From contig CAVULN010000013.1 in NCBI GenBank assembly GCA_963742305.1, forward strand, positions 1 through 64,000: a stretch of DNA of 64,000 nt. The letters run 5' to 3'. Every line of letters begins with the position of its first letter. The first letter of the stretch is position 1. This stretch comes from Roseiarcus sp963742305. GTDB taxonomy: Bacteria > Pseudomonadota > Alphaproteobacteria > Rhizobiales > Beijerinckiaceae. Made by a program: the position numbers and the translations under genes. Shown here piece by piece: positions 47,038 to 54,962 of the stretch. The notes under the pieces were generated by a model. The model saw nothing but the letters and a program-made list of their open reading frames with translations. It did not search any database and was not told the DNA's origin.

Positions 47038-49161
47038 TCACTTCTCGGTTTGCGTCTCTTCCGGCATGCGCTCGAACATCAGCATGGAGCGCGGCGTCAC
47101 GTCGTATTCGGCGCCGATGGCGAGTTGGCTCGCCTCGAGCGTCGGATCGGTCGTGTCGAACAGGACCTTCCACCCCTCCGCCTCATAGCAGGGCGGCAGC
47201 GTGAACTTGACCCTCTCGTGGTGCGCGTTGAACACGAGAAGCAGCGTCGCATCCCCGCCGCGCTTCTTCAAGCCCGTCGCCTGCCCGCGCCCGTCGAGCA
47301 GCATGCCGAAGCAGCGCATGCCGTTGTTCCACGCTTCGTCCGTCATCTCAGAGCCGTCGGGATCGATCCATGCGACGTCCTTCACGGCGAGATCGGGGTC
47401 CATCTCTCCCGTCAGAAAGCGCGAGCGGCGCAGGACAGGATAGAGATGACGCGCGGACGTGATGCGGCGGAAAAAGGCGACGAGCTCGAGACGCGCCTCG
47501 TCCATCTCCCAATTGATCCAGCTCGTTGGGTTGTCCTGGCAATAGGCGTTGTTGTTGCCGTTCTGCGTGCGGCCGAACTCGTCGCCTGCGCACACCATCG
47601 GCGTGCCCTGCGACAGGATCAACGTCGCAAGCAGGTTGCGGAGCTGACGCCAGCGGAGCGTCTCGATTTCCTTGTCGTCGGTCGGCCCCTCGGCGCCGCA
47701 GTTCCAGGAACGGTTGTCGGAATGGCCGTCGCGATTGTTCTCGCCATTCGCGTCATTGTGCTTGTCGTTATAGGAAACGAGGTCGCACAAGGTGAAGCCG
47801 TCGTGGGCGGCGATGAAATTGACGCTCGACCAGGGCTTTCGGCCGCGAAAGTTGAACTTGTCGGGCGAGGCGCAAAGCCGCGGCGCGAGCTCCTTCGCCG
47901 TCGCGTGGCCGCGCCAGAAGTCGCGCACGTCGTCACGGAAGGCGTCGTTCCATTCCGCCCAGCCGGGCGGAAACCCGCCGACCTGGTAGCCCCCCGGCCC
48001 GCAATCCCACGGCTCGGCGATCAGCTTGACCTCGGCCAGCACCGGGTCCTGACCGACCACCTTGAGAAAGCCGCTCTCCGTCTTGAACCCTTCCGGCTCG
48101 CGCGCGAGGATCGTCCCGAGATCGAAGCGGAAGCCGTCGACCCGCGTCTCCGTCACCCAGTAGCGCAGGCTGTCCGCCACCATCTGGATGACGCGCGGGT
48201 GGCTCAGGTTGACGGTGTTCCCGGTGCCGGTGTCGTTGATGTAGTAGCGGGGCTGGTCGGGCGTCAGCCGATAATAGGACTTGTTGTCGATCCCCTTGAA
48301 GGAGAGGGTCGGTCCGCGCTCGTTGCCCTCCGCCGTGTGGTTGTAGACGACGTCCAGGATCACCTCGAGACCGCCGTCGTGCAGGCGGGCAACCATCTCC
48401 TTGAACTCGCGCAATGAGTTCGGCACGTCCGACGCATAGCGTGGGTCCGGCGCGAAGAAGCCGATCGAATTGTAGCCCCAATAATTCTTGAGGCCCTTCT
48501 TGAGCAGGTAGTCGTCGTCGATGAAGGTGTGGATCGGCAGAAGCTCGACGGTCGTGACGCCGAGCGACTTGATGTAGTCGACGACCGGCTTCGAGCCGAG
48601 GCCGGCATAGAAGCCCCTGAACTTCTCGTCGACCTCCGGATGCAGCTTGGTGAAGCCCTTGACATGCGTCTCGTAGACGATGGTCGCTTCCCAGGGCACG
48701 GTCCGGCGCCGGTATTCTCCGCGCCAGTCGAAATTCGGATCGACGATGACGGATTTCGGCACGAAAGGCGCGCTGTCGCGCTTGTCGAAGGTGAGGTCGT
48801 CGTCCTTCGCGCCGATGGTGTAGCCAAAAACCGCGTGGTCCCAGGTCAGCTTCCCTGCGTGGGCGCGGGCGTAAGGATCGAGCAGAAGCTTGTTGGGATT
48901 GAAGCGGTGGCCAGCCTCGGGCGCATACGGCCCATGCACGCGAAAGCCATAGAACGTCCCTGGCCCCACCTCCGTCAAATAGCCGTGGAACACTTCGTCC
49001 GTGCGCTCGGGAAGCTCGAAGCGAGCGAGCTCCTTCTTGCCGTCGCTGTCGAAAATGCAGACCTCGACCCGCGTCGCATTGGCCGAAAAGACGGCAAAGT
49101 TCGCGCCTTTATCATCCGCAGCGGCGCCGAGCGGATAAGGCTTGCCTTCGCTGATTTCCAT
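47038..49161 (-). CDS. glgX: Glycogen debranching enzyme GlgX (TreX-type)
   Basis: A 707-residue GH13 isoamylase-type debranching enzyme. The N-terminal CBM48 module starts near PYPLGAAADDKGANFAVFSA. Catalytic motifs are VILDVVYNHTAEG, VDGFRFDLGTIL (nucleophile), LIAEPWDCG (acid-base) and FIAAHDGFTL. I chose ATG 49161, whose upstream GAGAGGG is properly spaced; several upstream in-frame ATGs exist. It cuts alpha-1,6 branches of glycogen, supplying linear chains to TreY and TreZ. It converges on treY, with a 94-base gap. Confidence 0.94.
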   Translation of the reverse strand: MEISEGKPYPLGAAADDKGANFAVFSANATRVEVCIFDSDGKKELARFELPERTDEVFHGYLTEVGPGTFYGFRVHGPYAPEAGHRFNPNKLLLDPYARAHAGKLTWDHAVFGYTIGAKDDDLTFDKRDSAPFVPKSVIVDPNFDWRGEYRRRTVPWEATIVYETHVKGFTKLHPEVDEKFRGFYAGLGSKPVVDYIKSLGVTTVELLPIHTFIDDDYLLKKGLKNYWGYNSIGFFAPDPRYASDVPNSLREFKEMVARLHDGGLEVILDVVYNHTAEGNERGPTLSFKGIDNKSYYRLTPDQPRYYINDTGTGNTVNLSHPRVIQMVADSLRYWVTETRVDGFRFDLGTILAREPEGFKTESGFLKVVGQDPVLAEVKLIAEPWDCGPGGYQVGGFPPGWAEWNDAFRDDVRDFWRGHATAKELAPRLCASPDKFNFRGRKPWSSVNFIAAHDGFTLCDLVSYNDKHNDANGENNRDGHSDNRSWNCGAEGPTDDKEIETLRWRQLRNLLATLILSQGTPMVCAGDEFGRTQNGNNNAYCQDNPTSWINWEMDEARLELVAFFRRITSARHLYPVLRRSRFLTGEMDPDLAVKDVAWIDPDGSEMTDEAWNNGMRCFGMLLDGRGQATGLKKRGGDATLLLVFNAHHERVKFTLPPCYEAEGWKVLFDTTDPTLEASQLAIGAEYDVTPRSMLMFERMPEETQTEK

Positions 49162-49395
49162 CATGCCCTCTCTGCCGTTCATAGGCCGCTTATTCCCGGG
49201 CCACCAACTCCAGGGAAGACGTCCGGTTCCTTTTGCTTCAGCCTGTTCCTTCTGCAAGCGCTGGAACCAAGCGATCGAGTGCGCGTCGCAAGCACCGGCA
49301 CGCCTTCCCACAGGGGACCAATCGAGGAGGCCCAAATTAAATCGGTTTCTGCAAAGGAGTTCTCGATCGCACCATCCCTGCTGAGGTCGTCGCCG

Positions 49396-50121
49396 CTAGA
49401 CCGCCTCTTCCTCGATGTTCCCTCCGAGGAACAGGCGGCCCACCCGCGGATCGGCGAGAACCGCCTCAGCCCGGTCGTGCATCCGCGTCTGGCCCAGTTC
49501 GATCACGAGCCCGTAGTCGGACACCTTCAGCGCGGCCTTAGCGTTCTGCTCCACCATCAACACGGTCACGCCTTTGTCGCGCAGCTTCTGCAGCGTGACG
49601 AAGACCTCATGCACCAGGTTGGGCGAGAGTCCGATCGAAGGCTCGTCGATCAGAATGAGCCTCGGATCGACGATCAGCGACCGGGCGATCTCGAGCTGTT
49701 TCTGCTGGCCACCGGAGAGCGCGATCGCCTTCTGACGCTGACGCTGCCGCAGCATCGGGAACTGCTCCATGACCTCTTCGATTCGCGCACGAACCTTCGC
49801 CTGATCTGGCGCGGTCACGCCGCCGAGCTCGAGATTGTGCCAGACGGAAAGCTGCGGGATCACGTTGCGGCCCTGCGGCACGTAAGTCACCCCGCGGCCG
49901 ATCATGTCGGCGGGGGTCGAGCCGGTCACGTCCTTCCCGTCATAGAGGATCGTCCCGGAATGAATGGTCACCAGTCCGAAGATCGCCTTGAAAATAGTCG
50001 ACTTTCCCGCCCCGTTCGGACCGATCACGGTCGTGATCGACGCGGGCGGAATCGCAAAGCTGACCCCGTTCAGGATCGCGATCCTGCCGTAGCCTGCGTA
50101 GAGGTCCTTCACCTCCAGCAC
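49396..50121 (-). CDS. livF: Branched-chain amino acid-type ABC transporter ATPase LivF
   Basis: A 241-residue ATPase. Walker A is GPNGAGKST, the signature is LSGGQQKQLEIARSL and Walker B is LILIDEPSIGLSP. The start is GTG 50121, with GGAGG five bases upstream. It is the last gene of the livK-H-M-G-F operon, one base after livG. Substrates of this family include branched-chain amino acids, aromatic acids and amides, so the name shows homology, not specificity. Confidence 0.9.
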   Translation of the reverse strand: MLEVKDLYAGYGRIAILNGVSFAIPPASITTVIGPNGAGKSTIFKAIFGLVTIHSGTILYDGKDVTGSTPADMIGRGVTYVPQGRNVIPQLSVWHNLELGGVTAPDQAKVRARIEEVMEQFPMLRQRQRQKAIALSGGQQKQLEIARSLIVDPRLILIDEPSIGLSPNLVHEVFVTLQKLRDKGVTVLMVEQNAKAALKVSDYGLVIELGQTRMHDRAEAVLADPRVGRLFLGGNIEEEAV

Positions 50122-50122
50122 G

Positions 50123-50869
50123 TCATCCTCCGAGATAGGCGTCGATGACTGTCTGATTGGCGCGGATCTCCTCGGGAGGACCCTCGGCGATGATCCGGCC
50201 CTCGGCGAGAACGACAATCCGGGAACAGAGCGACATCACGAATTCCATGTTGTGCTCGATGACCACGAACGTCGTCCCGCGCTCGCGGTTGTAGGTCATG
50301 AGCCGCTCTTTCAGTCCCGCAAGCATGGTCGGGTTCACCCCGCCGGCCGGTTCGTCGAGAAGAACGAGGCTTGGGCCCGCCATGAAGGCCATCGCGGCGT
50401 CGACCAGCTTCTGCTGCCCGAAGGAGAGCGAGCCCGCCATCTCGTCGCGCAGGTGGGTCAGGCGAAAAAATTCGATCAGGCGGTCGGCTTCGCCCGTCAG
50501 CCCGGCGTCCGGAGGACCGAAGAGCCGCGACAGGAGGCCGCCGCGGTGCTCCTGGCCGGCGAGAATGATGTTGTCGAGCACCGACATCTGCGGAAAGACG
50601 GAGAGCTGCTGGAACGTCCGTCCGACGCCGAGCTTGCTCAAGTCGCAAGCCCGACGGCCGGAAACCGGCTTTCCGTTCACCTCGACGTTCCCGCGATCGG
50701 GCGTGAGCTGAGCGAGGATGCAATTGAAGAGCGTCGACTTCCCAGAACCGTTGGGCCCGATCAGTCCGAGGATCTCTCCGGCGCCCACATCGAGGCTCAC
50801 GCCGTCCACCGCGCGGATGGCGCCGAAGGTTTTGGAAATGCCGCGCACCGAAAGGACGGGCGCGCTCAC
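50123..50869 (-). CDS. livG: Branched-chain amino acid-type ABC transporter ATPase LivG
   Basis: A 248-residue ATPase. Walker A is GPNGSGKST, the Q loop is GRTFQQLSVFPQMS, the signature is LSFGQQKLVDAAMA and Walker B is LVLLDEPAGGVNP. It ends with IRANQTVIDAYLGG, the characteristic LivG tail. The start is GTG 50869, overlapping the livM stop by four bases. The signature reads LSFGQ in place of LSGGQ, which is normal in LivG. Confidence 0.92.
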   Translation of the reverse strand: MSAPVLSVRGISKTFGAIRAVDGVSLDVGAGEILGLIGPNGSGKSTLFNCILAQLTPDRGNVEVNGKPVSGRRACDLSKLGVGRTFQQLSVFPQMSVLDNIILAGQEHRGGLLSRLFGPPDAGLTGEADRLIEFFRLTHLRDEMAGSLSFGQQKLVDAAMAFMAGPSLVLLDEPAGGVNPTMLAGLKERLMTYNRERGTTFVVIEHNMEFVMSLCSRIVVLAEGRIIAEGPPEEIRANQTVIDAYLGG

Positions 50870-51789
50870 GAGCGAGCCCCGAGCTTCAGATCGGCGCGCG
50901 CCTCGCGTTTCGGCCGGAACCGGTCGCGCAGCCGCTGCCCGACGCCGATCAGGCCAGTCGGGCAATAGACCATGAGCGCGATCACCGCGGCGGCGTAGAT
51001 CATCAGATAATAGCCTTCGGTGAAGCGCAAAAACTCCGGCAGCAGGATCACCACCGCAGCGCCCAGAATCGGACCGAAGAACAAACCTGCGCCCCCGACG
51101 ACGACCATCAGGAGCACCCTGAGCGACTGGGAGAACGCGAAGGACGACGGCTCGATATATTGCACGAGCGGCGAGATCAGCGCCCCTGCAAGGCCGCCGT
51201 AGGCCGATCCGATGGCGAAGGCCAGAAGCGTGATCCGACGCGTGTCGAGGCCGAGGCTCTCGGCCCGGATCGGGTTCTCGCGCAGACCCTTGAACGCGCG
51301 GCCCCACGGCGAACGCACAACGCCCCACATCAGCGCCGCCGAAGCCAGAAAGACAATGAGGGTGAAATAGTAGAACGGCAGGTTCCTCGCGGTGCCAAAA
51401 GCCCAGAAAGCCGGACGCGGCAGGTCCGAGAGTCCGTAGGGGCCGCCGGTGAGCCAGTCCTCGTTCCGGGCGACGAGGAAGAACAGCGTGTTGAACGCGA
51501 GCGTCACGAAGGCGAGGAAATGTCCCTGCACGCGCAACGCCGGAAAGCCGAGAGCGAGCCCGACGACGAAGCAAAGCGTCACTCCGGCCGGCGCCGCCAT
51601 GAGCCACGGAACGCCCGCGAGCGTCATGAGCGCGGTCACATAGGCGCCGATCCCCATGAACGAGGCCTGCGCCAACGAAATCTGTCCCGCGTAGCCGAGG
51701 GTCAGGTTCAGCCCCATCGCGGCGATTGAAAATATCAGCCAGGACGAGAGGAGATAGATGACGTAGTCCGTCCGTCCCAGCGGGGCCAC
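50866..51789 (-). CDS. livM: Branched-chain amino acid-type ABC transporter permease LivM
   Basis: 307 residues from GTG 51789, with the LivM core LGYAGQISLAQASFMGIGAY and RVQGHFLAFVTLAFNTLFF and about eight helices. The expected first helix (ILLVLGAAALIVAPLG) lies mostly upstream of this GTG. It is open in the same frame back to the livH stop at 51846 but without any ATG, GTG or TTG. A well-placed CTG (51847), four bases after GGAGGAAGG, starts in a frame one base off (LSKRT). The true start is probably there with one extra base near 51832-51835, so the listed start is likely too short. Confidence 0.82.
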   Translation of the reverse strand: MAPLGRTDYVIYLLSSWLIFSIAAMGLNLTLGYAGQISLAQASFMGIGAYVTALMTLAGVPWLMAAPAGVTLCFVVGLALGFPALRVQGHFLAFVTLAFNTLFFLVARNEDWLTGGPYGLSDLPRPAFWAFGTARNLPFYYFTLIVFLASAALMWGVVRSPWGRAFKGLRENPIRAESLGLDTRRITLLAFAIGSAYGGLAGALISPLVQYIEPSSFAFSQSLRVLLMVVVGGAGLFFGPILGAAVVILLPEFLRFTEGYYLMIYAAAVIALMVYCPTGLIGVGQRLRDRFRPKREARADLKLGARS

Positions 51790-51843
51790 GATCAGCGCGG
51801 CGGCCCCAAGGACGAGGAGAATCGGCGTGGAGCGTGCGCTTGC

Positions 51844-52722
51844 TCAGACCTTCCTCCCCTCGTCGACGCCGAGAAGCCCCTGAGGCCGCCACAGAATGAT
51901 GACGATCAGCAGCACGAGCGGCAGCGCCGCGCGATATTCTGTGGTCACGTAGGTGGCGGTGAGATTGTCCAGCACGCCGATCAGCAGCCCGCCTGCGAGC
52001 GCCCCGCGGATCTGGTTGAAGCCCCCGACAATGGCCGCGATGAAGGCGACGAGCCCGAGGGTCTCGCCGTTGGAGAACTTGGCGAGATAGATCGGCGAGA
52101 TCAGGAAGGACGCCAGCGCCGCCAGCGCCGCGTTCACCAGGAAAGCATAGAGAACCATCCGCCTGGTGTTCACCCCGAGGATTTCAGCCACCCTTGGGTT
52201 TTGCGCCGTCGCCTGCATGCACCTGCCGGTCCGGGTGCGGTTGAGAAACAGCGTCAGTCCGACGACGACGACGAGGGAGACGGTCAGGTTCATCAAGTCC
52301 TGAACCGAAACGACCGCCCCGTCGAAATTCATCGTCGTCTGCGGGAAGAGGCTCGGGAAAGGCTGCGCCTCCGCGCCGTAGAACTGCTTTGCGCTTTCCT
52401 TGAGCAGGATCGACAGGGCCATCGTCGCGATGATCAGGGGCAGGCCGCCGTTCGGCAGCATCGGCTCGACGACCACCTTCTTGAACAGGAGGCCCAGCAC
52501 GATCACGGCCACGATCAGCCCGAAGATCAAAGCCAGCCAGCGCGGCATGTGAAGCCAGTGGACGCCGATCAGCACGAAGAAGGCAGGCAGCATCACGAAC
52601 TCGCCCTGGGCGAAGTTCACGGTCCGCGCCGCCTGCCACACCAGCGTGAATCCGATCGCGGCCAGCGCGTAGATCGCGCCGGTCGACAAACCCGACAGCA
52701 AAACCTGCAGAAACTGGGCCAT
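51844..52722 (-). CDS. livH: Branched-chain amino acid-type ABC transporter permease LivH
   Basis: A 292-residue permease. It opens MAQFLQVLLSGLSTGAIYAL with AARTVNFAQGEFVMLPAF, the classical LivH signature. About eight hydrophobic helices end in LWRPQGLLG. It lies 43 bases after livK. All features of the family are intact. Confidence 0.94.
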   Translation of the reverse strand: MAQFLQVLLSGLSTGAIYALAAIGFTLVWQAARTVNFAQGEFVMLPAFFVLIGVHWLHMPRWLALIFGLIVAVIVLGLLFKKVVVEPMLPNGGLPLIIATMALSILLKESAKQFYGAEAQPFPSLFPQTTMNFDGAVVSVQDLMNLTVSLVVVVGLTLFLNRTRTGRCMQATAQNPRVAEILGVNTRRMVLYAFLVNAALAALASFLISPIYLAKFSNGETLGLVAFIAAIVGGFNQIRGALAGGLLIGVLDNLTATYVTTEYRAALPLVLLIVIILWRPQGLLGVDEGRKV

Positions 52723-52765
52723 AGAGGCGTGTCGGGGACAGCGGCCCCGGGGCCGCCGCCTTTCC

Positions 52766-53908
52766 TCAATTCGCCGGGACCGTGCCGATCACGACCTGCT
52801 TGCCGTCCTTCACCTGAGTCATGAAGCTCTCGCGGCTCAGTTCGCCGTTGTCATCCCATGAGGTCGTCAAGAGCATGTTCGGATATTTCGCCACATCCAG
52901 CGTCAGGCCGTGCAGCTTGTCGGCAAGCGCCTTGCGGTCGAACTTGCCGTTGAGCTCGGTGGCGTATTTGATCGCGTAAACGCCGATGTAGCCCTTGATG
53001 CCGTTATGGTCGGTGTCGCGGTTGTAGCGCTTCTTGAATTTCGCCACGAATTGCTCGATCGACGGGACGGGCGCCGAAGTCGCCAGGCCCACATGGGCGA
53101 TGGCCCCCTCGGCCGCGCCGCCGGCGAGATCGATCACCTTCTGCCCGGTCAGAGTGACCTCGCCGATAAGCGGCGCCGTCAGCCCCTGCTTCTTGGCCTC
53201 CTTCAGGAAGCGCGCATCCTCCTCCTCGTTCAGATAGACGAAAACCGCCTGCGCGCCGGACTGTTTGATCTTCGAGACATCGGCGGAGAAGTCCGCCTGC
53301 CCCTGCTCGCTCGGCACGTCGGCTACGACGTCGATCCCGGCCTTCTTCATTTGGGCGAGGAAGACGTCATGGCCGCCCTTGCCGAAGTCGTTGTTCACCC
53401 AGGATATGGCGATCTTCCCGACCTTGAGCTGGTCCTTGAAATAGGCCGTCAGCGCAGGCACCCCCTTCTCGGCGCCCGACGAGGTGCGGAAAATGAAGGG
53501 ATTGTGCTTCTGCGTGATGTTGGGCGCCTCGGCCCCGGTGAACTGCGGCACGCCCGCCTGCTCGGCCACCATCATGTTCACGATCGTGGAGCCCGAATAC
53601 ACTGTCCCCATGATCGCATAGGCGCCCGAGTCGATCGCCTTCTGCACCAGCGCGCGCGAGGTCAAGGGGTCGGTCTGAGTGTCCATGTCGGTCATCTCGA
53701 TCTTCTTGCCGAGAATCCCGCCCGCAGCATTGATCTCGTCCACGGCCAGATGCGCGCCGTCGTGGAAATTTGTGCCCGCGACGGCCCCTGCGCCCGAGAG
53801 CTCGCATACGCAAGGAATATCGACCGTGTCGGCCGCCAACGCTACGCCGACGTTCAGGCTTAGAGCCGCGGCAAGCGCGCTCGCCGCAAAAAACCTCGGT
53901 CTTTTCAT
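52766..53908 (-). CDS. Liv-type ABC transporter substrate-binding protein
   Basis: A 380-residue periplasmic type I binding protein. The signal peptide is MKRPRFFAASALAAALSLNV with cleavage near ALA-AD. The mature protein has GAGAVAGTNFHDGAHLAVDE and NAAGGILGKKIEMTDMDTQT, the HAAT/LivJ signature. The ATG at 53908 is preceded by GGAGGAGAAGGG. First gene of the liv operon and next to aroE-like and quiC1-like genes, so a hydroaromatic or aromatic acid ligand is plausible. The sequence alone does not settle the ligand. Confidence 0.92.
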   Translation of the reverse strand: MKRPRFFAASALAAALSLNVGVALAADTVDIPCVCELSGAGAVAGTNFHDGAHLAVDEINAAGGILGKKIEMTDMDTQTDPLTSRALVQKAIDSGAYAIMGTVYSGSTIVNMMVAEQAGVPQFTGAEAPNITQKHNPFIFRTSSGAEKGVPALTAYFKDQLKVGKIAISWVNNDFGKGGHDVFLAQMKKAGIDVVADVPSEQGQADFSADVSKIKQSGAQAVFVYLNEEEDARFLKEAKKQGLTAPLIGEVTLTGQKVIDLAGGAAEGAIAHVGLATSAPVPSIEQFVAKFKKRYNRDTDHNGIKGYIGVYAIKYATELNGKFDRKALADKLHGLTLDVAKYPNMLLTTSWDDNGELSRESFMTQVKDGKQVVIGTVPAN

Positions 53909-53969
53909 CCCTTCTCCTCCCTTTGGTCCGGCCTTGGCCGAATTGATCAATCCGCCGATGATCCGTTTT

Positions 53970-54010
53970 ATGGGGAAGCTTACCCCATGTCGAACCTACG
54001 ATAGTCGAAC
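53970..54010. promoter_or_regulatory. Candidate operator upstream of the liv operon
   Basis: ATGGGG (53970-53975) and CCCCAT (53983-53988) form a dyad with a 7-base spacer. Beside it, GTCGAAC is repeated directly at 53989 and 54004, 15 bases apart. The cluster lies in the 140-base gap between the aroE-like gene and the binding-protein gene. Confidence 0.4.
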
Positions 54011-54048
54011 GACTGGACGCCCCGCGCCTGTTGCATCATCGCTGCAAG

Positions 54049-54919
54049 TCATTGGGACTTTCCCGCATTTCCGCTGTTTCCGGCTTCAGGCGTCAACTTG
54101 GCGGCCGCTCTCAGCTCCGACGGATCGGCGATCGGAAAGCCGAAGAATTCGAGGTAGGCGGGGATCTGCTCGAACAGCATGTCGAGCCCAATCTGGGTCT
54201 CGCAACCCTTGGCGCGCGCCGCGGCGAGAAAGGCGGTCGTCTCCTGCTTCAACACCACTTCGACCGCATAGGTGGAAGGCGACGAGACGTGAGACGTCGA
54301 TGGGCATTGGATCGCTGGCGTTCATGCCGAGCGGCGTCGCGTTGACGATGACGTCGAAACCGGCCGGATCGTTCGATCCCGCGGCGACCGCAAGACGAGG
54401 ATAGTTTTTTTTGAGCCGCCCCGCGAGCGCCTCCATCGCGCGGAGGCTCACGTCGTAGAGCGCGATCTCGGCTGCGCCTGCGGCCGCCGACGAGGCGGCG
54501 ATCGCCGAGCCCACTCCGCCGGATCCGACGATCAGGACCTTCTTGCCCTTGAGCGAACGACCGCGCCGCGCCATGCCGCGGACGAATCCCTCGCCGTCGA
54601 ACATGTCGCCAACCAACCGTCCGTCGCTGTTCCGGCGCACGGCGTTGCACGAGCCCGCAACCTTGACGGCCATCGAGACCTCGTCGATGAGTCCGATGAC
54701 CGCCATCTTGTGCGGCATGGTGATCAGCGCCCCGTGGAAATTGGTGAAGCGGCAAATCTCGGGAAAGGCGCGGCCGAAGTCTTCGGCTTTGACGCCGAGC
54801 GGGACGACGGCGGCGTTGACGCCCAGCTTCGCGAACCATGGGTTGTAGACCATCGGCGATTTGAAGGTCGACGTCGGATAGCCGACATGGGCGATGATTC
54901 GAGTGTCGCCGTTCAGCAT
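54049..54919 (-). pseudogene. Shikimate/quinate dehydrogenase family (AroE-like), frameshifted (+1)
   Basis: The first frame (54919 downwards) has the substrate domain with GYPTSTFKSPM, ALITMPHKM (catalytic Lys), GSCNAVRR (Asn) and FDGEGFVRG (Asp), then the nucleotide motif VGSGGVGSAIA and NATPLGMN. It goes out of frame near 54283-54290. The C terminus (SPSTYAVEVVLKQETTAF then GLDMLFEQ and FFGFPIAD) is intact one base later and stops at 54049. Corrected length is 289 residues. Its neighbour is quiC1-like, so it probably oxidises quinate or shikimate in a catabolic route rather than serving aromatic biosynthesis. Confidence 0.82.
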
Positions 54920-54962
54920 GGCGGCGCTCGTCTCTCGAAATGGCGCGGAGCGCGATACGAGC

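Noticed and set aside
50123..51892. A 589-codon open frame joining a basic N-terminal region to LivG
   Set aside because: The first two thirds are livM read in the wrong frame; LivG starts at GTG 50869. The stretch right after the CTG at 51847 is still of interest for the livM start.
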